Origin: Flavobacteriaceae bacterium
Lineage (GTDB): Bacteria > Bacteroidota > Bacteroidia > Flavobacteriales > Flavobacteriaceae
Assembly (NCBI GenBank): GCA_028279515.1
Contig: JANQNQ010000004.1
Location: 310,001-374,000 of the forward strand
Direction of reading: 5' to 3'
DNA length: 64,000 nucleotides
This document shows positions 8,111 to 16,235 of the stretch, in pieces. Both the position numbers and the translations under genes were made by a program. A model generated the notes under the pieces. It saw only the letters and a program-made list of their open reading frames with translations, searched no databases and had not been told where the DNA came from. Each line of letters opens with the position of its first letter. Within the stretch, counting starts at the first letter, position 1.

Positions 8111-10246
8111 ATGAAAAAACCAGCCGTTATTTTATCTACATGTCTTATTTTTGCCACTTCGTGTAAAGAAGAAAAAGAAAACAGCGTGAAAGAAGAGAAC
8201 GTTCCGCCAAAGGCGGAGAAAATTGCCACCAACCTTGAAAAGCACGGAGATGTTCGTGTGGACAACTACTATTGGTTAAGTAAAAGAGATGATTCTGAGG
8301 TCATTGACTACCTTGAAAGAGAGAATGACTACAATGACAAGATGACTGCCCATACCAAAGATTTTCAAAAGTCGCTCTTTGAAGAGTTGAAAGGTCGAAT
8401 CAAAGAAGACGATGAGTCTGTACCGTACAAGTTTAACGGGTATTGGTATATTACACGTTTTGAAGAAGGAAAGAACTACCCAATATATACACGAAAGAAA
8501 GAAACGTTAGATGCTGAAGAGGAAGTGCTCTTTGATTGTAATAAAATGGCCGAAGGTCATGAATATTTCCGATTGGTCGGAATCAATGTGAGCCCGGATA
8601 ACAAGCTTGTTTCATTCGGGGTTGATACTGTTTCAAGACGACAATACACCATTCAGGTCAAAAATCTTGAAACCGGAAAAATATTCCCAGAGCGTATTGA
8701 TAATACCACAGGAGGTTCGACTTGGGCCAATGACAACAAAACGTTATTCTACACAAAGAAGGACCCTCAAACCTTACGATCAGATAAGATCATGAAGCAT
8801 ACGCTAGGCGGCGATGTAAATAACGATCAATTGATCTTCGAAGAGAATGACGATACATTCTATGCTTTTGTGTACAAAACAACTTCGCAAGAATATTTGG
8901 TGATTGGATCTACAAGCACATTGACGTCAGAATATCAAATTTTGAAGGCAGACGACCCGAATGGGACGTTTAAAGTATTTCAGCCACGGGAACGAGGGCA
9001 TGAATACAGCATTTACCACTACGGTGATTCTTTTTACGTTGTAACAAATACAGATGATGCGACCAACTTTAAGTTGATGAAGACCTCAGAGAACAATACT
9101 GAGAAAGCCAACTGGGAAGAGGTCATTCCGCATAGAAAAGACGTATTGCTCGAAGACATCGATATTTTCAAAGACTATTTGGTAGTCAGTGAACGTGACA
9201 ACGGACTCAACAAGATCAAAATTACTCGTTGGGATGGTACAGATTCGTTTTACCTACCGTTTGACAATGAGACGTACACTGCCTATACAACACGTAATTT
9301 AGACTTTGATACCGATATCTTGCGCTATGGTTATCAATCTATGACAACGCCTGCTTCGACGATTGATTTCAATATGAAGACGAAGGAAAAAGAAATCAAG
9401 AAAGAACAGGAGATTCTAGGCGGAAAATTTGACAAGAACAACTACGAATCAAAACGTGTTTGGGCCACAGCCGAAGATGGTACGAAGATTCCGATTTCAA
9501 TGGTTTACCGTAAAGGAATGAAGCAAGATGGAAAGAACCCTTTGCTACTTTATGGGTATGGCTCTTATGGCGCAACGATCGACCCTTACTTCTCGACTTC
9601 TCGTTTAAGCCTATTAGACCGTGGATTTATTTTTGCCATCGCGCATATTCGTGGCGGACAATATCTTGGAAGACCATGGTATGAAAACGGAAAAATGTTC
9701 ACAAAGAAGAATACCTTCACTGATTTTGTGGATTGCTCGAAATATTTGATTGCTGAAAAATATACATCAGCAGACCATCAATATGCGATGGGAGGCTCTG
9801 CTGGAGGATTGCTTATGGGAGCAGTAGTAAATATGGCTCCAGAGCTTTATAATGGAGTAGTAGCGGCCGTGCCATTTGTAGATGTTGTAACTACAATGTT
9901 AGATGATAGCATCCCTTTGACGACAGGAGAATATGATGAGTGGGGGAATCCAAACAACAAAGATTCTTATGAATATATGTTGTCGTACTCACCTTATGAC
10001 CAAGTGAAGGCACAAGACTATCCAAACATGTTGATCACTACAGGATATCATGATTCACAGGTGCAATATTGGGAGCCAGCGAAATGGGTGGCCAAGTTAA
10101 GAGAACTCAAAACAGACGATAATATTATTTTGTTTCATACCAACATGGATGCAGGTCACGGAGGCGCCTCAGGAAGGTTCGAAGCCCTTAAGGAAGTTGC
10201 CGAAGAATATGCCTTTATGTTTGACCTAGAAGGTATAAAAGAGTAA
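8111..10246 (+). CDS. S9 oligopeptidase (oligopeptidase B-like), lipoprotein
   Basis: This 711-aa serine peptidase is exported as a lipoprotein: a short hydrophobic signal ends in the lipobox-like FATSC, with Cys18 as the lipidation site. An N-terminal beta-propeller precedes the alpha/beta-hydrolase domain. The nucleophile is S563 in GGSAGG, the likely Asp is D648 in YHDSQVQYWEP, and the His is H683 in DAGHGGASGRFE. The VPFVDVVTTMLDD and EYDEWGNP segments favour oligopeptidase B (PtrB), which cleaves short peptides after basic residues, over prolyl oligopeptidase. It probably faces the periplasm. No clear terminator separates it from the next gene, 80 nt away. Confidence 0.9.
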   Translation: MKKPAVILSTCLIFATSCKEEKENSVKEENVPPKAEKIATNLEKHGDVRVDNYYWLSKRDDSEVIDYLERENDYNDKMTAHTKDFQKSLFEELKGRIKEDDESVPYKFNGYWYITRFEEGKNYPIYTRKKETLDAEEEVLFDCNKMAEGHEYFRLVGINVSPDNKLVSFGVDTVSRRQYTIQVKNLETGKIFPERIDNTTGGSTWANDNKTLFYTKKDPQTLRSDKIMKHTLGGDVNNDQLIFEENDDTFYAFVYKTTSQEYLVIGSTSTLTSEYQILKADDPNGTFKVFQPRERGHEYSIYHYGDSFYVVTNTDDATNFKLMKTSENNTEKANWEEVIPHRKDVLLEDIDIFKDYLVVSERDNGLNKIKITRWDGTDSFYLPFDNETYTAYTTRNLDFDTDILRYGYQSMTTPASTIDFNMKTKEKEIKKEQEILGGKFDKNNYESKRVWATAEDGTKIPISMVYRKGMKQDGKNPLLLYGYGSYGATIDPYFSTSRLSLLDRGFIFAIAHIRGGQYLGRPWYENGKMFTKKNTFTDFVDCSKYLIAEKYTSADHQYAMGGSAGGLLMGAVVNMAPELYNGVVAAVPFVDVVTTMLDDSIPLTTGEYDEWGNPNNKDSYEYMLSYSPYDQVKAQDYPNMLITTGYHDSQVQYWEPAKWVAKLRELKTDDNIILFHTNMDAGHGGASGRFEALKEVAEEYAFMFDLEGIKE

Positions 10247-10261
10247 TTAAAAAAAATAGAT

Positions 10262-10269
10262 TAAATTTG
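10262..10269 (+). promoter_or_regulatory. -7 box (TAAATTTG) before cysteate-synthase-like gene
   Basis: TAAATTTG matches the Bacteroidota housekeeping -7 consensus TAnnTTTG, 58 nt before the start codon. No good -33 TTG is seen at the expected distance, so this is a weak call. Confidence 0.4.
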
Positions 10270-10326
10270 CACGATTTGTATTCTTTGTAGAATTACAGGT
10301 CTTCGATTTTAACCTTACGAACAAAT

Positions 10327-11367
10327 ATGGAACAAGACATAAATGCGTTTAACAATGTGCTCGAACTAGTAGGGAATACACCCCTGATTCGTTTGAATAA
10401 AATTGTTGAAGAGTTTAGCGGAAATTTCTTTGCTAAAGTAGAAGCATTCAATCCTGGACACTCTACAAAAGACAGGATAGCCCTTTATATAATTGAAGAA
10501 GCAGAGAGAAAAGGGCTTATCAGACCAGGAGATACAATTATCGAAACAACTTCAGGAAATACTGGATTTAGCTTGGCCATGGTAAGTATTATCAAGGGAT
10601 ACGAATGTATCTTGGCAGTAAGCTCAAAATCGTCTAAGGATAAGATCGATATGCTTCGTTCAATGGGAGCAAAGGTATATGTTTGTCCTGCGCATGTTAG
10701 TGCAGACGACCCTAGATCTTATTATCAAGTAGCTAGGCGTTTACATGAAGAGATCAAAGGTTCTGTATATATCAACCAATATTTCAACGAATTAAATATT
10801 GATGCTCACTATAACTCGACTGGGCCAGAGATTTGGAAACAGACCAATGGTAAGATCACGCACTTTGTTGCTTGTAGCGGAACTGGTGGAACCATTTCGG
10901 GAACAGCCAAGTACCTAAAGGAGCAAAATCCAAACATTCGTATTCTAGGAGTGGACGCCTATGGGTCTATTCTAAAAAAATATCACGAAACTAAAGAGTT
11001 TGACAAGAACGAGATCTATCCATACCGAATAGAAGGATTGGGTAAGAACTTAATTCCTTCAGCAACTGATTTCGATATCATTGATAGCTTCACAAAGGTT
11101 AGCGATGAAGCCAGTGCCCATTCTGCACGCGAGATATCTAAGACAGAAGGTCTATTTGTTGGATATACGAGTGGTGCTGTAATGCAAGCCGTTTCTCAAC
11201 TAAATGAAGAAGGCGAATTCGATGAAGATAGTGTAGTTGTAATGATCTTCCCAGATCACGGATCTCGTTATATGAGCAAGATCTACAGTGACGAGTGGAT
11301 GAGTGAACAAGGTTTCTTCGATAGCAAGAACACAGAAGAAGAACAGAAGATAGAATATATCCGATAA
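10327..11367 (+). CDS. PLP-dependent cysteine/cystathionine-synthase family enzyme; probable cysteate synthase
   Basis: This 346-aa fold-type II PLP enzyme resembles cysteine synthase and cystathionine beta-synthase. The PLP Lys is K48 in NPGHSTKDR, the Asn loop is [12 protein letters not shown] (residues ~77-88), and the phosphate-binding loop is SGTGGTISG. It lacks the heme and CBS domains of eukaryotic CBS. The next gene, 260 nt downstream on the same strand, is an alpha-oxoamine synthase. In sulfonolipid-making Bacteroidota a cysteine-synthase-like enzyme makes L-cysteate from phosphoserine and sulfite, and an alpha-oxoamine synthase condenses it with a fatty acyl group. I infer that role from context and family; ordinary cysteine or cystathionine synthesis is the alternative. 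A strong terminator follows. Confidence 0.8.
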   Translation: MEQDINAFNNVLELVGNTPLIRLNKIVEEFSGNFFAKVEAFNPGHSTKDRIALYIIEEAERKGLIRPGDTIIETTSGNTGFSLAMVSIIKGYECILAVSSKSSKDKIDMLRSMGAKVYVCPAHVSADDPRSYYQVARRLHEEIKGSVYINQYFNELNIDAHYNSTGPEIWKQTNGKITHFVACSGTGGTISGTAKYLKEQNPNIRILGVDAYGSILKKYHETKEFDKNEIYPYRIEGLGKNLIPSATDFDIIDSFTKVSDEASAHSAREISKTEGLFVGYTSGAVMQAVSQLNEEGEFDEDSVVVMIFPDHGSRYMSKIYSDEWMSEQGFFDSKNTEEEQKIEYIR

Positions 11368-11385
11368 TTACTGATATATAAGTGA

Positions 11386-11417
11386 AAAGGCCATCGTTTA
11401 AACGATGGCCTTTTTTT
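11386..11417 (+). terminator. Intrinsic terminator
   Basis: A 28-nt near-perfect palindrome, AAAGGCCATCGTTT followed by AAACGATGGCCTTT, and then a run of T. It separates the cysteate-synthase-like gene from the alpha-oxoamine synthase, so each is likely transcribed on its own. Confidence 0.92.
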
Positions 11418-11575
11418 GTGGTCTATATTTGTAAAAGGCCTAATGAGACATTAAGATTCTGACGTGGGATTTGCAAAAAATATTGTGAAATAATCAAAAA
11501 ACACTATATTTTTTTATCAATATCCCAATAGTTATTGTGAATTATGATTACAAAGTAAAAATAGTTACTTTTGCC

Positions 11576-11583
11576 TGCTGAGA
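11576..11583 (+). promoter_or_regulatory. -7 box (TACTTTTG) before alpha-oxoamine synthase
   Basis: TACTTTTG fits TAnnTTTG and sits 45 nt before the start codon, after an AT-rich stretch. No -33 TTG is found at about 20 nt spacing. Confidence 0.45.
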
Positions 11584-11627
11584 ATTTTTAACAATAAGTT
11601 AATAAAAGCTAACTTGACAAACCCTAC

Positions 11628-12887
11628 ATGAAAGACTTATTTGACAGGATTTTAGAGAACAAAGGACCCCTAGGAAAATGGGCATCACAAGCCGAAGGCT
11701 ATTTCGTATTCCCAAAATTAGAAGGCCCTATCTCTAACAGAATGATCTTTAATGGAAAAGAGGTGATTACATGGAGCATTAACGATTATCTCGGTCTTGC
11801 GAATCACCCAGAAGTGAGAAAAGTGGATGCCGCTGCTGCTGCAGAGTACGGTTCGGCATACCCAATGGGGGCTCGAATGATGTCAGGACACACGGCATTA
11901 CACGAGAAACTTCAAGATGAATTGGCAGCCTTTGTAGACAAAGAGGCAGCCTACTTATTAAATTTTGGTTACCAAGGAATTCTTTCTACTATTGATACAC
12001 TGGTATCAAAAGATGACATCATTGTATACGACGTGGATTCTCATGCTTGTATTATTGATGGAGTGCGCTTGCACCTTGGAAAGAGATTTACTTACAAGCA
12101 CAACGATATTGAAAGCTTAGAGAAAAACCTTGAGCGTGCTACAAAGATGGCCGAACAAACCGGAGGTGGTATCTTGGTAATCTCTGAAGGTGTTTTCGGA
12201 ATGCGCGGAGAACAAGGAAAACTAAAAGAGATCTGTAAGCTAAAAGAAAAGTTCAAGTTCAGATTGTTGGTGGATGATGCACACGGTTTTGGTACACTTG
12301 GTAAAACAGGTGCCGGAGCAGGTGAGGAGCAAGGAGTACAAGATCAAATCGACGTGTACTTTGCTACATTCGCAAAGTCAATGGCAAGTACAGGAGCTTT
12401 TATCGCAGGTGATAAAGAAATCATTGAATACCTAAAATATAACATGCGTTCTCAGATGTTCGCCAAATCATTACAGATGCAGTTGGTGGTTGGTGCGCTA
12501 AAACGTCTAGAAATGCTTAAGACCATGCCAGAGCTTAAAGCAAAGCTATGGGAAAACGTAAATGCGCTTCAAAATGGTCTTAGACAACGCGGATTCGATA
12601 TCGGTACGACACAAAGCTGTGTAACTCCGGTGTACTTAAAAGGAAGCATTCCTGAAGCAATGGCGTTGGTTAAGGACCTTAGAGAGAATCATGGCATTTT
12701 CTGCTCGATTGTAGTATACCCTGTGATTCCTAAAGGATTGATCTTATTACGTATGATTCCAACGTCTTCTCATACACTTGAAGATGTTGAAGATACTTTG
12801 ATTGCCTTCTCTGCTATCAGAGAACGTTTAGAGAATGGTACTTATAAGAGACTGTCTGCATCAGTAGCGGCAGCAATGGGAGAATAA
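11628..12887 (+). CDS. Alpha-oxoamine synthase family (SPT/KBL-like); probable cysteate acyltransferase for sulfonolipids
   Basis: This 419-aa fold-type I PLP enzyme belongs to the family of serine palmitoyltransferase, KBL and BioF. Visible motifs are NDYLGLANHPEV (~47-58), the cofactor-stacking His in YDVDSHACIIDG, the cofactor Asp in VDDAHGFGTLG, and the PLP Lys K250 in FATFAKSMASTGAF. Family members join an amino acid to an acyl thioester with loss of CO2. The PLP synthase next door (10327) makes cysteate the likely amino acid, giving the capnine-type backbone of sulfonolipids known in gliding flavobacteria. Serine palmitoyltransferase (sphingolipids) is the main alternative. It has its own upstream region and terminator. 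A soluble cytosolic enzyme is expected. Confidence 0.85.
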   Translation: MKDLFDRILENKGPLGKWASQAEGYFVFPKLEGPISNRMIFNGKEVITWSINDYLGLANHPEVRKVDAAAAAEYGSAYPMGARMMSGHTALHEKLQDELAAFVDKEAAYLLNFGYQGILSTIDTLVSKDDIIVYDVDSHACIIDGVRLHLGKRFTYKHNDIESLEKNLERATKMAEQTGGGILVISEGVFGMRGEQGKLKEICKLKEKFKFRLLVDDAHGFGTLGKTGAGAGEEQGVQDQIDVYFATFAKSMASTGAFIAGDKEIIEYLKYNMRSQMFAKSLQMQLVVGALKRLEMLKTMPELKAKLWENVNALQNGLRQRGFDIGTTQSCVTPVYLKGSIPEAMALVKDLRENHGIFCSIVVYPVIPKGLILLRMIPTSSHTLEDVEDTLIAFSAIRERLENGTYKRLSASVAAAMGE

Positions 12888-12907
12888 CACATCTGTTTTA
12901 TATAAGT

Positions 12908-12936
12908 AGAAAGGCCGCAATAGCGGCCTTTCTTTG
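12908..12936 (+). terminator. Intrinsic terminator
   Basis: AGAAAGGCCGC-aata-GCGGCCTTTCT followed by T-rich sequence, just after the alpha-oxoamine synthase stop. Confidence 0.9.
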
Positions 12937-12980
12937 TATGTAGCTGTTGTAACATTTTGAAACATACCATTCAATATGTC

Positions 12981-12998
12981 ATTTATCGATAAAAAAAA
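12981..12998. promoter_or_regulatory. ATCGAT-A(n) motif like that before the OmpA gene
   Basis: ATTTATCGATAAAAAAAA closely matches TTTATCGATGAAAAAAA before the OmpA-type gene and lies at nearly the same distance (148 bp) from the next plus-strand start. Only one arm is present here. Confidence 0.3.
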
Positions 12999-13132
12999 GC
13001 AGCTCGTCTTTTAATCCATTTTTCAGTGAGTTTCAACAAAAAATGTTTTGATCACGACCATTTCACCCTTTCTTTGAAGTGTAATTAGTTAACAACCCTT
13101 ACAAATTTCATTAACGCCTAAAACAAATTACG

Positions 13133-13300
13133 ATGACAACAATTTTACTTTTCAAAGACCTTTATAACGAAGCATTCAAAAATCTAGGAAACATTTTTTC
13201 AGTAAATATCTTTAAGGTGATGAGCTGGTTTTGCTTTTCATGCATTGCCGTTATCCTATATGCTTTTGTATATAGATTGGCGACTGGTTTTGCCTTCTAG
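13133..13300 (+). CDS. Small single-pass membrane protein (DUF6747-like)
   Basis: A 55-codon ORF begins MTTILLFKDLYNEAFKNLGN, continues with a short amphipathic stretch, and ends in a hydrophobic segment (about residues 31-48) and RLATGFAF. It has its own intergenic space on both sides and a hairpin terminator directly after. From memory it resembles a small conserved Flavobacteriaceae family (DUF6747) with the same KDLY-x-EAFKNLG and ATGFAF ends. The function is unknown. The single transmembrane helix suggests an inner-membrane peptide, perhaps a regulator of a larger complex. Confidence 0.7.
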   Translation: MTTILLFKDLYNEAFKNLGNIFSVNIFKVMSWFCFSCIAVILYAFVYRLATGFAF

Positions 13301-13322
13301 AATCAATTAGACATAAGTTATG

Positions 13323-13353
13323 AAAAAGGGCGTCCGTTTTGGCGCCCTTTTTT
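13323..13353. terminator. Bidirectional intrinsic terminator
   Basis: AAAAAGGGCG and CGCCCTTTTT flank a 10-nt loop. It serves both the small membrane protein gene (plus) and the GNAT gene (minus), whose stops are 23 and 3 nt away. Confidence 0.88.
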
Positions 13354-13355
13354 AT

Positions 13356-14474
13356 TTATAACATCTTTTTGAAGGTCTTTCTGTGCCTGTGGGTAACCGG
13401 ATTGAAGTTTTTCCAGATCTGATGAATTGCTGTGTTTTCGACCAATTCGGGAGTACGAATACAATCGATTACTCCACGTTTATTAAAGGCCTCGTAATAT
13501 TCGTTAAAGATGACCGCCGTTACACCTTTGTTTTGATAATCTGGGTGTACACCTATTAAATAGAATGTGACATATTTACTGTGTTTTCGGGCGTTGAGCA
13601 TGTGAAATATACCAAACGGAAATAACTTACCGTTGGCCTTTTGCAATGCCTTAGAAAAGGAGGGGAGTACAATGGCAAAGGCTACCATCTTATCATTTTC
13701 ATCAACTACGAATTTGATGTATTCTGGATTGATGAAGCTAATGTACTTTTCCTTGAAATATTCTTGCTGCCTCTTTGTAATGGGAACAAAGGAAGCCAAC
13801 GGGGCATATGCAGTATTGAACAGCTCAAACATTTCATCGGCATAGGGAAGTACATCCTTCGTCTTCGTGAAATTAACTTCCCTGAGCTTATAGCGTCGTT
13901 TTATCAATGCCTGAACCCGTGTGAAAAAACTGGCGTCCATTCCTTTAAAACGAAATTTGTTTTCTAAATAGACCTTTTCCGTTTCAAAACCATGTTTTTC
14001 GAAGTGTCCAGCATAGTAAGGATGATTGTACCAGGTGATCATATTTCCTATGTGATCAAAACCTTCCGTAATAACACCAACCTTGTCAAGATTAGAGAAC
14101 CCAACAGGTCCTTCCATATATTCAAGTTGATGTGATCGTCCGATTTTGGTTACTTCTTCCAGCAAGGCCGCCGATACCTCAAAGTCATCAATGAAGTCAA
14201 ACCACCCAAAACGCATCTTTTTCAATTGTTGTTGATTGACTTCTACCCAATTGACGATGGCTGCAACCCGACCCACAATTTTTCCGTCTTTATAAGCCAA
14301 TAACAAGTTGGCTTCTGCACTCTCAAAAACGGGGTTCTTCTTTCTGTCGAAAGTAGCGAGCTCGTCGGCAATAATCGGTGGCACCCAATATTTTGACCCT
14401 TTGTACAGAGAAAAGGGGAATTTGACAAATTGTTTTAGCTCTTTCTTGGTCTTCGCCTCTTTTATGGTAATCAT
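13356..14474 (-). CDS. GNAT-family N-acetyltransferase-like protein
   Basis: This 372-aa cytosolic protein is of a type common in Bacteroidota: an N-terminal region ending in VPPIIADELATFDRKKNPVFE, then an acetyltransferase-like core. The FYLIGVHPDYQNKGVTAVIF segment near residue 310 resembles the acetyl-CoA pyrophosphate loop (Q/R-x-x-G-x-G/A) in its QNKGVTA form. Homologues are often mislabelled 'GTP cyclohydrolase', for which nothing here gives support. The acceptor is unknown. It starts 13 nt after the stop of the outer-membrane protein gene and is probably co-transcribed with it. Confidence 0.8.
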   Translation of the reverse strand: MITIKEAKTKKELKQFVKFPFSLYKGSKYWVPPIIADELATFDRKKNPVFESAEANLLLAYKDGKIVGRVAAIVNWVEVNQQQLKKMRFGWFDFIDDFEVSAALLEEVTKIGRSHQLEYMEGPVGFSNLDKVGVITEGFDHIGNMITWYNHPYYAGHFEKHGFETEKVYLENKFRFKGMDASFFTRVQALIKRRYKLREVNFTKTKDVLPYADEMFELFNTAYAPLASFVPITKRQQEYFKEKYISFINPEYIKFVVDENDKMVAFAIVLPSFSKALQKANGKLFPFGIFHMLNARKHSKYVTFYLIGVHPDYQNKGVTAVIFNEYYEAFNKRGVIDCIRTPELVENTAIHQIWKNFNPVTHRHRKTFKKML

Positions 14475-14487
14475 GTATTCTTAGCAA

Positions 14488-15648
14488 TTAGTTCTCTTCT
14501 CCTTCGTCTTCGTCACCACCGTCATCTTCGTTGTCTTCACCGCCGTCTTCAGGAGTACTGTCTTTATCTTTGTTCTTCTTTTTATCGCGCTTCTCTTTCT
14601 TACGTTTTTTACGCGTTTCTTTACGTCGCTGTTGCTTTTCCTTTTTCTTCGTACGATCTAACTGCCTTTTATACTTGTCGAAGTTTGGCGGTTCGTCTTC
14701 GTGATAATCTAAGCGGTAAGAAATACCAAGATTTCCAAACACCCTAGAAGGAGAGTTTTTCAGGTTGGTACCGATACTGGCATCGATTTGGATATTTTTC
14801 CAAAACAGATAAGAGCCTCCACCTCTAAAGATGACATCAGAGTAGATGTCACTACTAATTCCTTGGTTTTCTAGATATACCGACCATCTTGGGTGAAACG
14901 CCTTGGTTACCGTAAGTAAGTAGCTTAGTTCAGGGAAATCAGTTCCAATACGGTCATAAGTGATGTTGGCCACAGCCACCCATGTGGGTAAGAAATGGCT
15001 CTGCGCTGCCAACGTTATTTTTGGACTTATAAATGGTTCTTCATAATCATTGTTAAAGCCTAGCAATGAAATATCATTGAACATGTCACGATACGGGTAG
15101 GTATTGCTTCCGCCGATATTAAATCCGACATATACAGACACAGCAGGAATTATATCTCGCCAGCGAAATTTATTGTTGGCTTTCCAGCTGTAGAGGTCGA
15201 TATCTTTCTTGTCTTCTGCCTTTTCCTCTTCAGATCGCAACTGATACTTCCTAAAGGGATCAAAAAATAAATATTTGGCACCAATCGTGTTTCTGTAAAA
15301 ACCGTTTCGGTTTAGAATTCTAGTAGGGAACGAAGTATTATCAGTAAACTGATCGAACTGGTAAGAGGTTTCCCAACTTATTTCAAATTGTTCTCTCCAG
15401 AAGCCATAACGCACTGCGAAATCAATGTTATACGCAAAAACCTTTGAATCGTTGAAGCTCTTATGCTTGTAGGACTCAAATCGATGGCCCATCTCAAACT
15501 GCACAACATCCTTACCGACAGAAAAGGCGCCAATAGATTCGCTGGGACGGTTAGAGTTGATAAGATCGGTATATTGGGCCAGGGAAGTCTGAATGAAAAA
15601 CAATCCCAAAATAATAGTAGTGCGACAAATAAATCTTTTCATTCGCAT
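14488..15648 (-). CDS. Outer-membrane beta-barrel protein ('transporter' type) with charged C-terminal tail
   Basis: This 386-aa protein has a signal peptide (IILGLFFIQTSLA|QYT). SNRPSESIGAFSVGKDVVQFE followed by alternating beta strands (residues ~30-315) is typical of the Bacteroidota 'transporter' family related to phenol-degradation-locus outer-membrane barrels. The substrate is unknown. Unusually, after about residue 325 the chain becomes a Lys/Arg-rich stretch (KKKEKQQRRKETRKKRKK) and then an Asp/Glu/Gly-rich end (GGEDNEDDGGDEDEGEEN). The barrel therefore does not end in a usual C-terminal aromatic residue. It is the first gene of a two-gene minus unit with the GNAT protein. Confidence 0.78.
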   Translation of the reverse strand: MRMKRFICRTTIILGLFFIQTSLAQYTDLINSNRPSESIGAFSVGKDVVQFEMGHRFESYKHKSFNDSKVFAYNIDFAVRYGFWREQFEISWETSYQFDQFTDNTSFPTRILNRNGFYRNTIGAKYLFFDPFRKYQLRSEEEKAEDKKDIDLYSWKANNKFRWRDIIPAVSVYVGFNIGGSNTYPYRDMFNDISLLGFNNDYEEPFISPKITLAAQSHFLPTWVAVANITYDRIGTDFPELSYLLTVTKAFHPRWSVYLENQGISSDIYSDVIFRGGGSYLFWKNIQIDASIGTNLKNSPSRVFGNLGISYRLDYHEDEPPNFDKYKRQLDRTKKKEKQQRRKETRKKRKKEKRDKKKNKDKDSTPEDGGEDNEDDGGDEDEGEEN

Positions 15649-15958
15649 TTAGATTTCAAGACCGTAGGCTATTAAGGGTTTAGTCTAGTGGTCTCATGGT
15701 TATACCCAAGGGGTAATAATTACTGTTAGGTTCGTAGAACGAAAATAAGGGATTTCGCTTACAATTCCCTAAACTAAATAAAAAAGTACGAGCTTCCTAA
15801 TGGTCACAACAAATTAGCTCGTTTACAGTTCTATAATACAAACGATACAAAGTGAAACGTATTTTACGGTAGTATCTACTAGCATTTATAGGTCTAGAGT
15901 TGTATTTTTGAATTCCTAATCTTGTCAGCGTTTAAAGACTGACGTTTAAATTGCGCAT
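15649..15958. other. Divergent intergenic region
   Basis: These 310 nt lie between the outer-membrane protein gene (minus) and the DUF4834 gene (plus). The plus side has a -7 box TATTTTTG at 15903-15910, 48 nt before the DUF4834 start. There is a weak inverted repeat AGGGA/TCCCT near 15750-15773. No coding potential or RNA gene is seen. Confidence 0.5.
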
Positions 15959-16219
15959 ATGTTGTACGAAGCTTCGTTAACCGGATTCATTAAAGCAGTG
16001 TTGATTATTTTGGCAGCGTATTATCTGTTAAGGTGGTTGACCCCTTATTTTCTATATTTTGCGGTCAAGAAGGCAGAGAAGAAGTTTGCCAAGCAATTCG
16101 AACAGTTTTCACAGGAACACAACAATCAAGAAGATCAACCTTCTTTCAAAACTGCTGGTGCTTCAAAAAAATCGAATGATTCGGTTGGTGAATACATAGA
16201 TTTTGAAGAAATTGACTGA
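15959..16219 (+). CDS. DUF4834 family small membrane protein
   Basis: This 86-aa protein has one N-terminal transmembrane helix (about residues 10-35, FIKAVLIILAAYYLLRWLTPYF) and a charged, probably disordered cytoplasmic tail ending GEYIDFEEID. Both ends match the Bacteroidota family DUF4834. The function is unknown. It is followed 16 nt later by the yfhO-like gene; this pairing suggests a link to envelope or glycan work but proves nothing. Confidence 0.8.
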   Translation: MLYEASLTGFIKAVLIILAAYYLLRWLTPYFLYFAVKKAEKKFAKQFEQFSQEHNNQEDQPSFKTAGASKKSNDSVGEYIDFEEID

Positions 16220-16235
16220 CACAAACAGCGAATCC

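Noticed and set aside
16203-16235. Upstream TTG start for the yfhO-like gene
   Set aside because: It would overlap the DUF4834 gene by 17 nt, while the ATG at 16236 lies just after its stop and gives the usual start.
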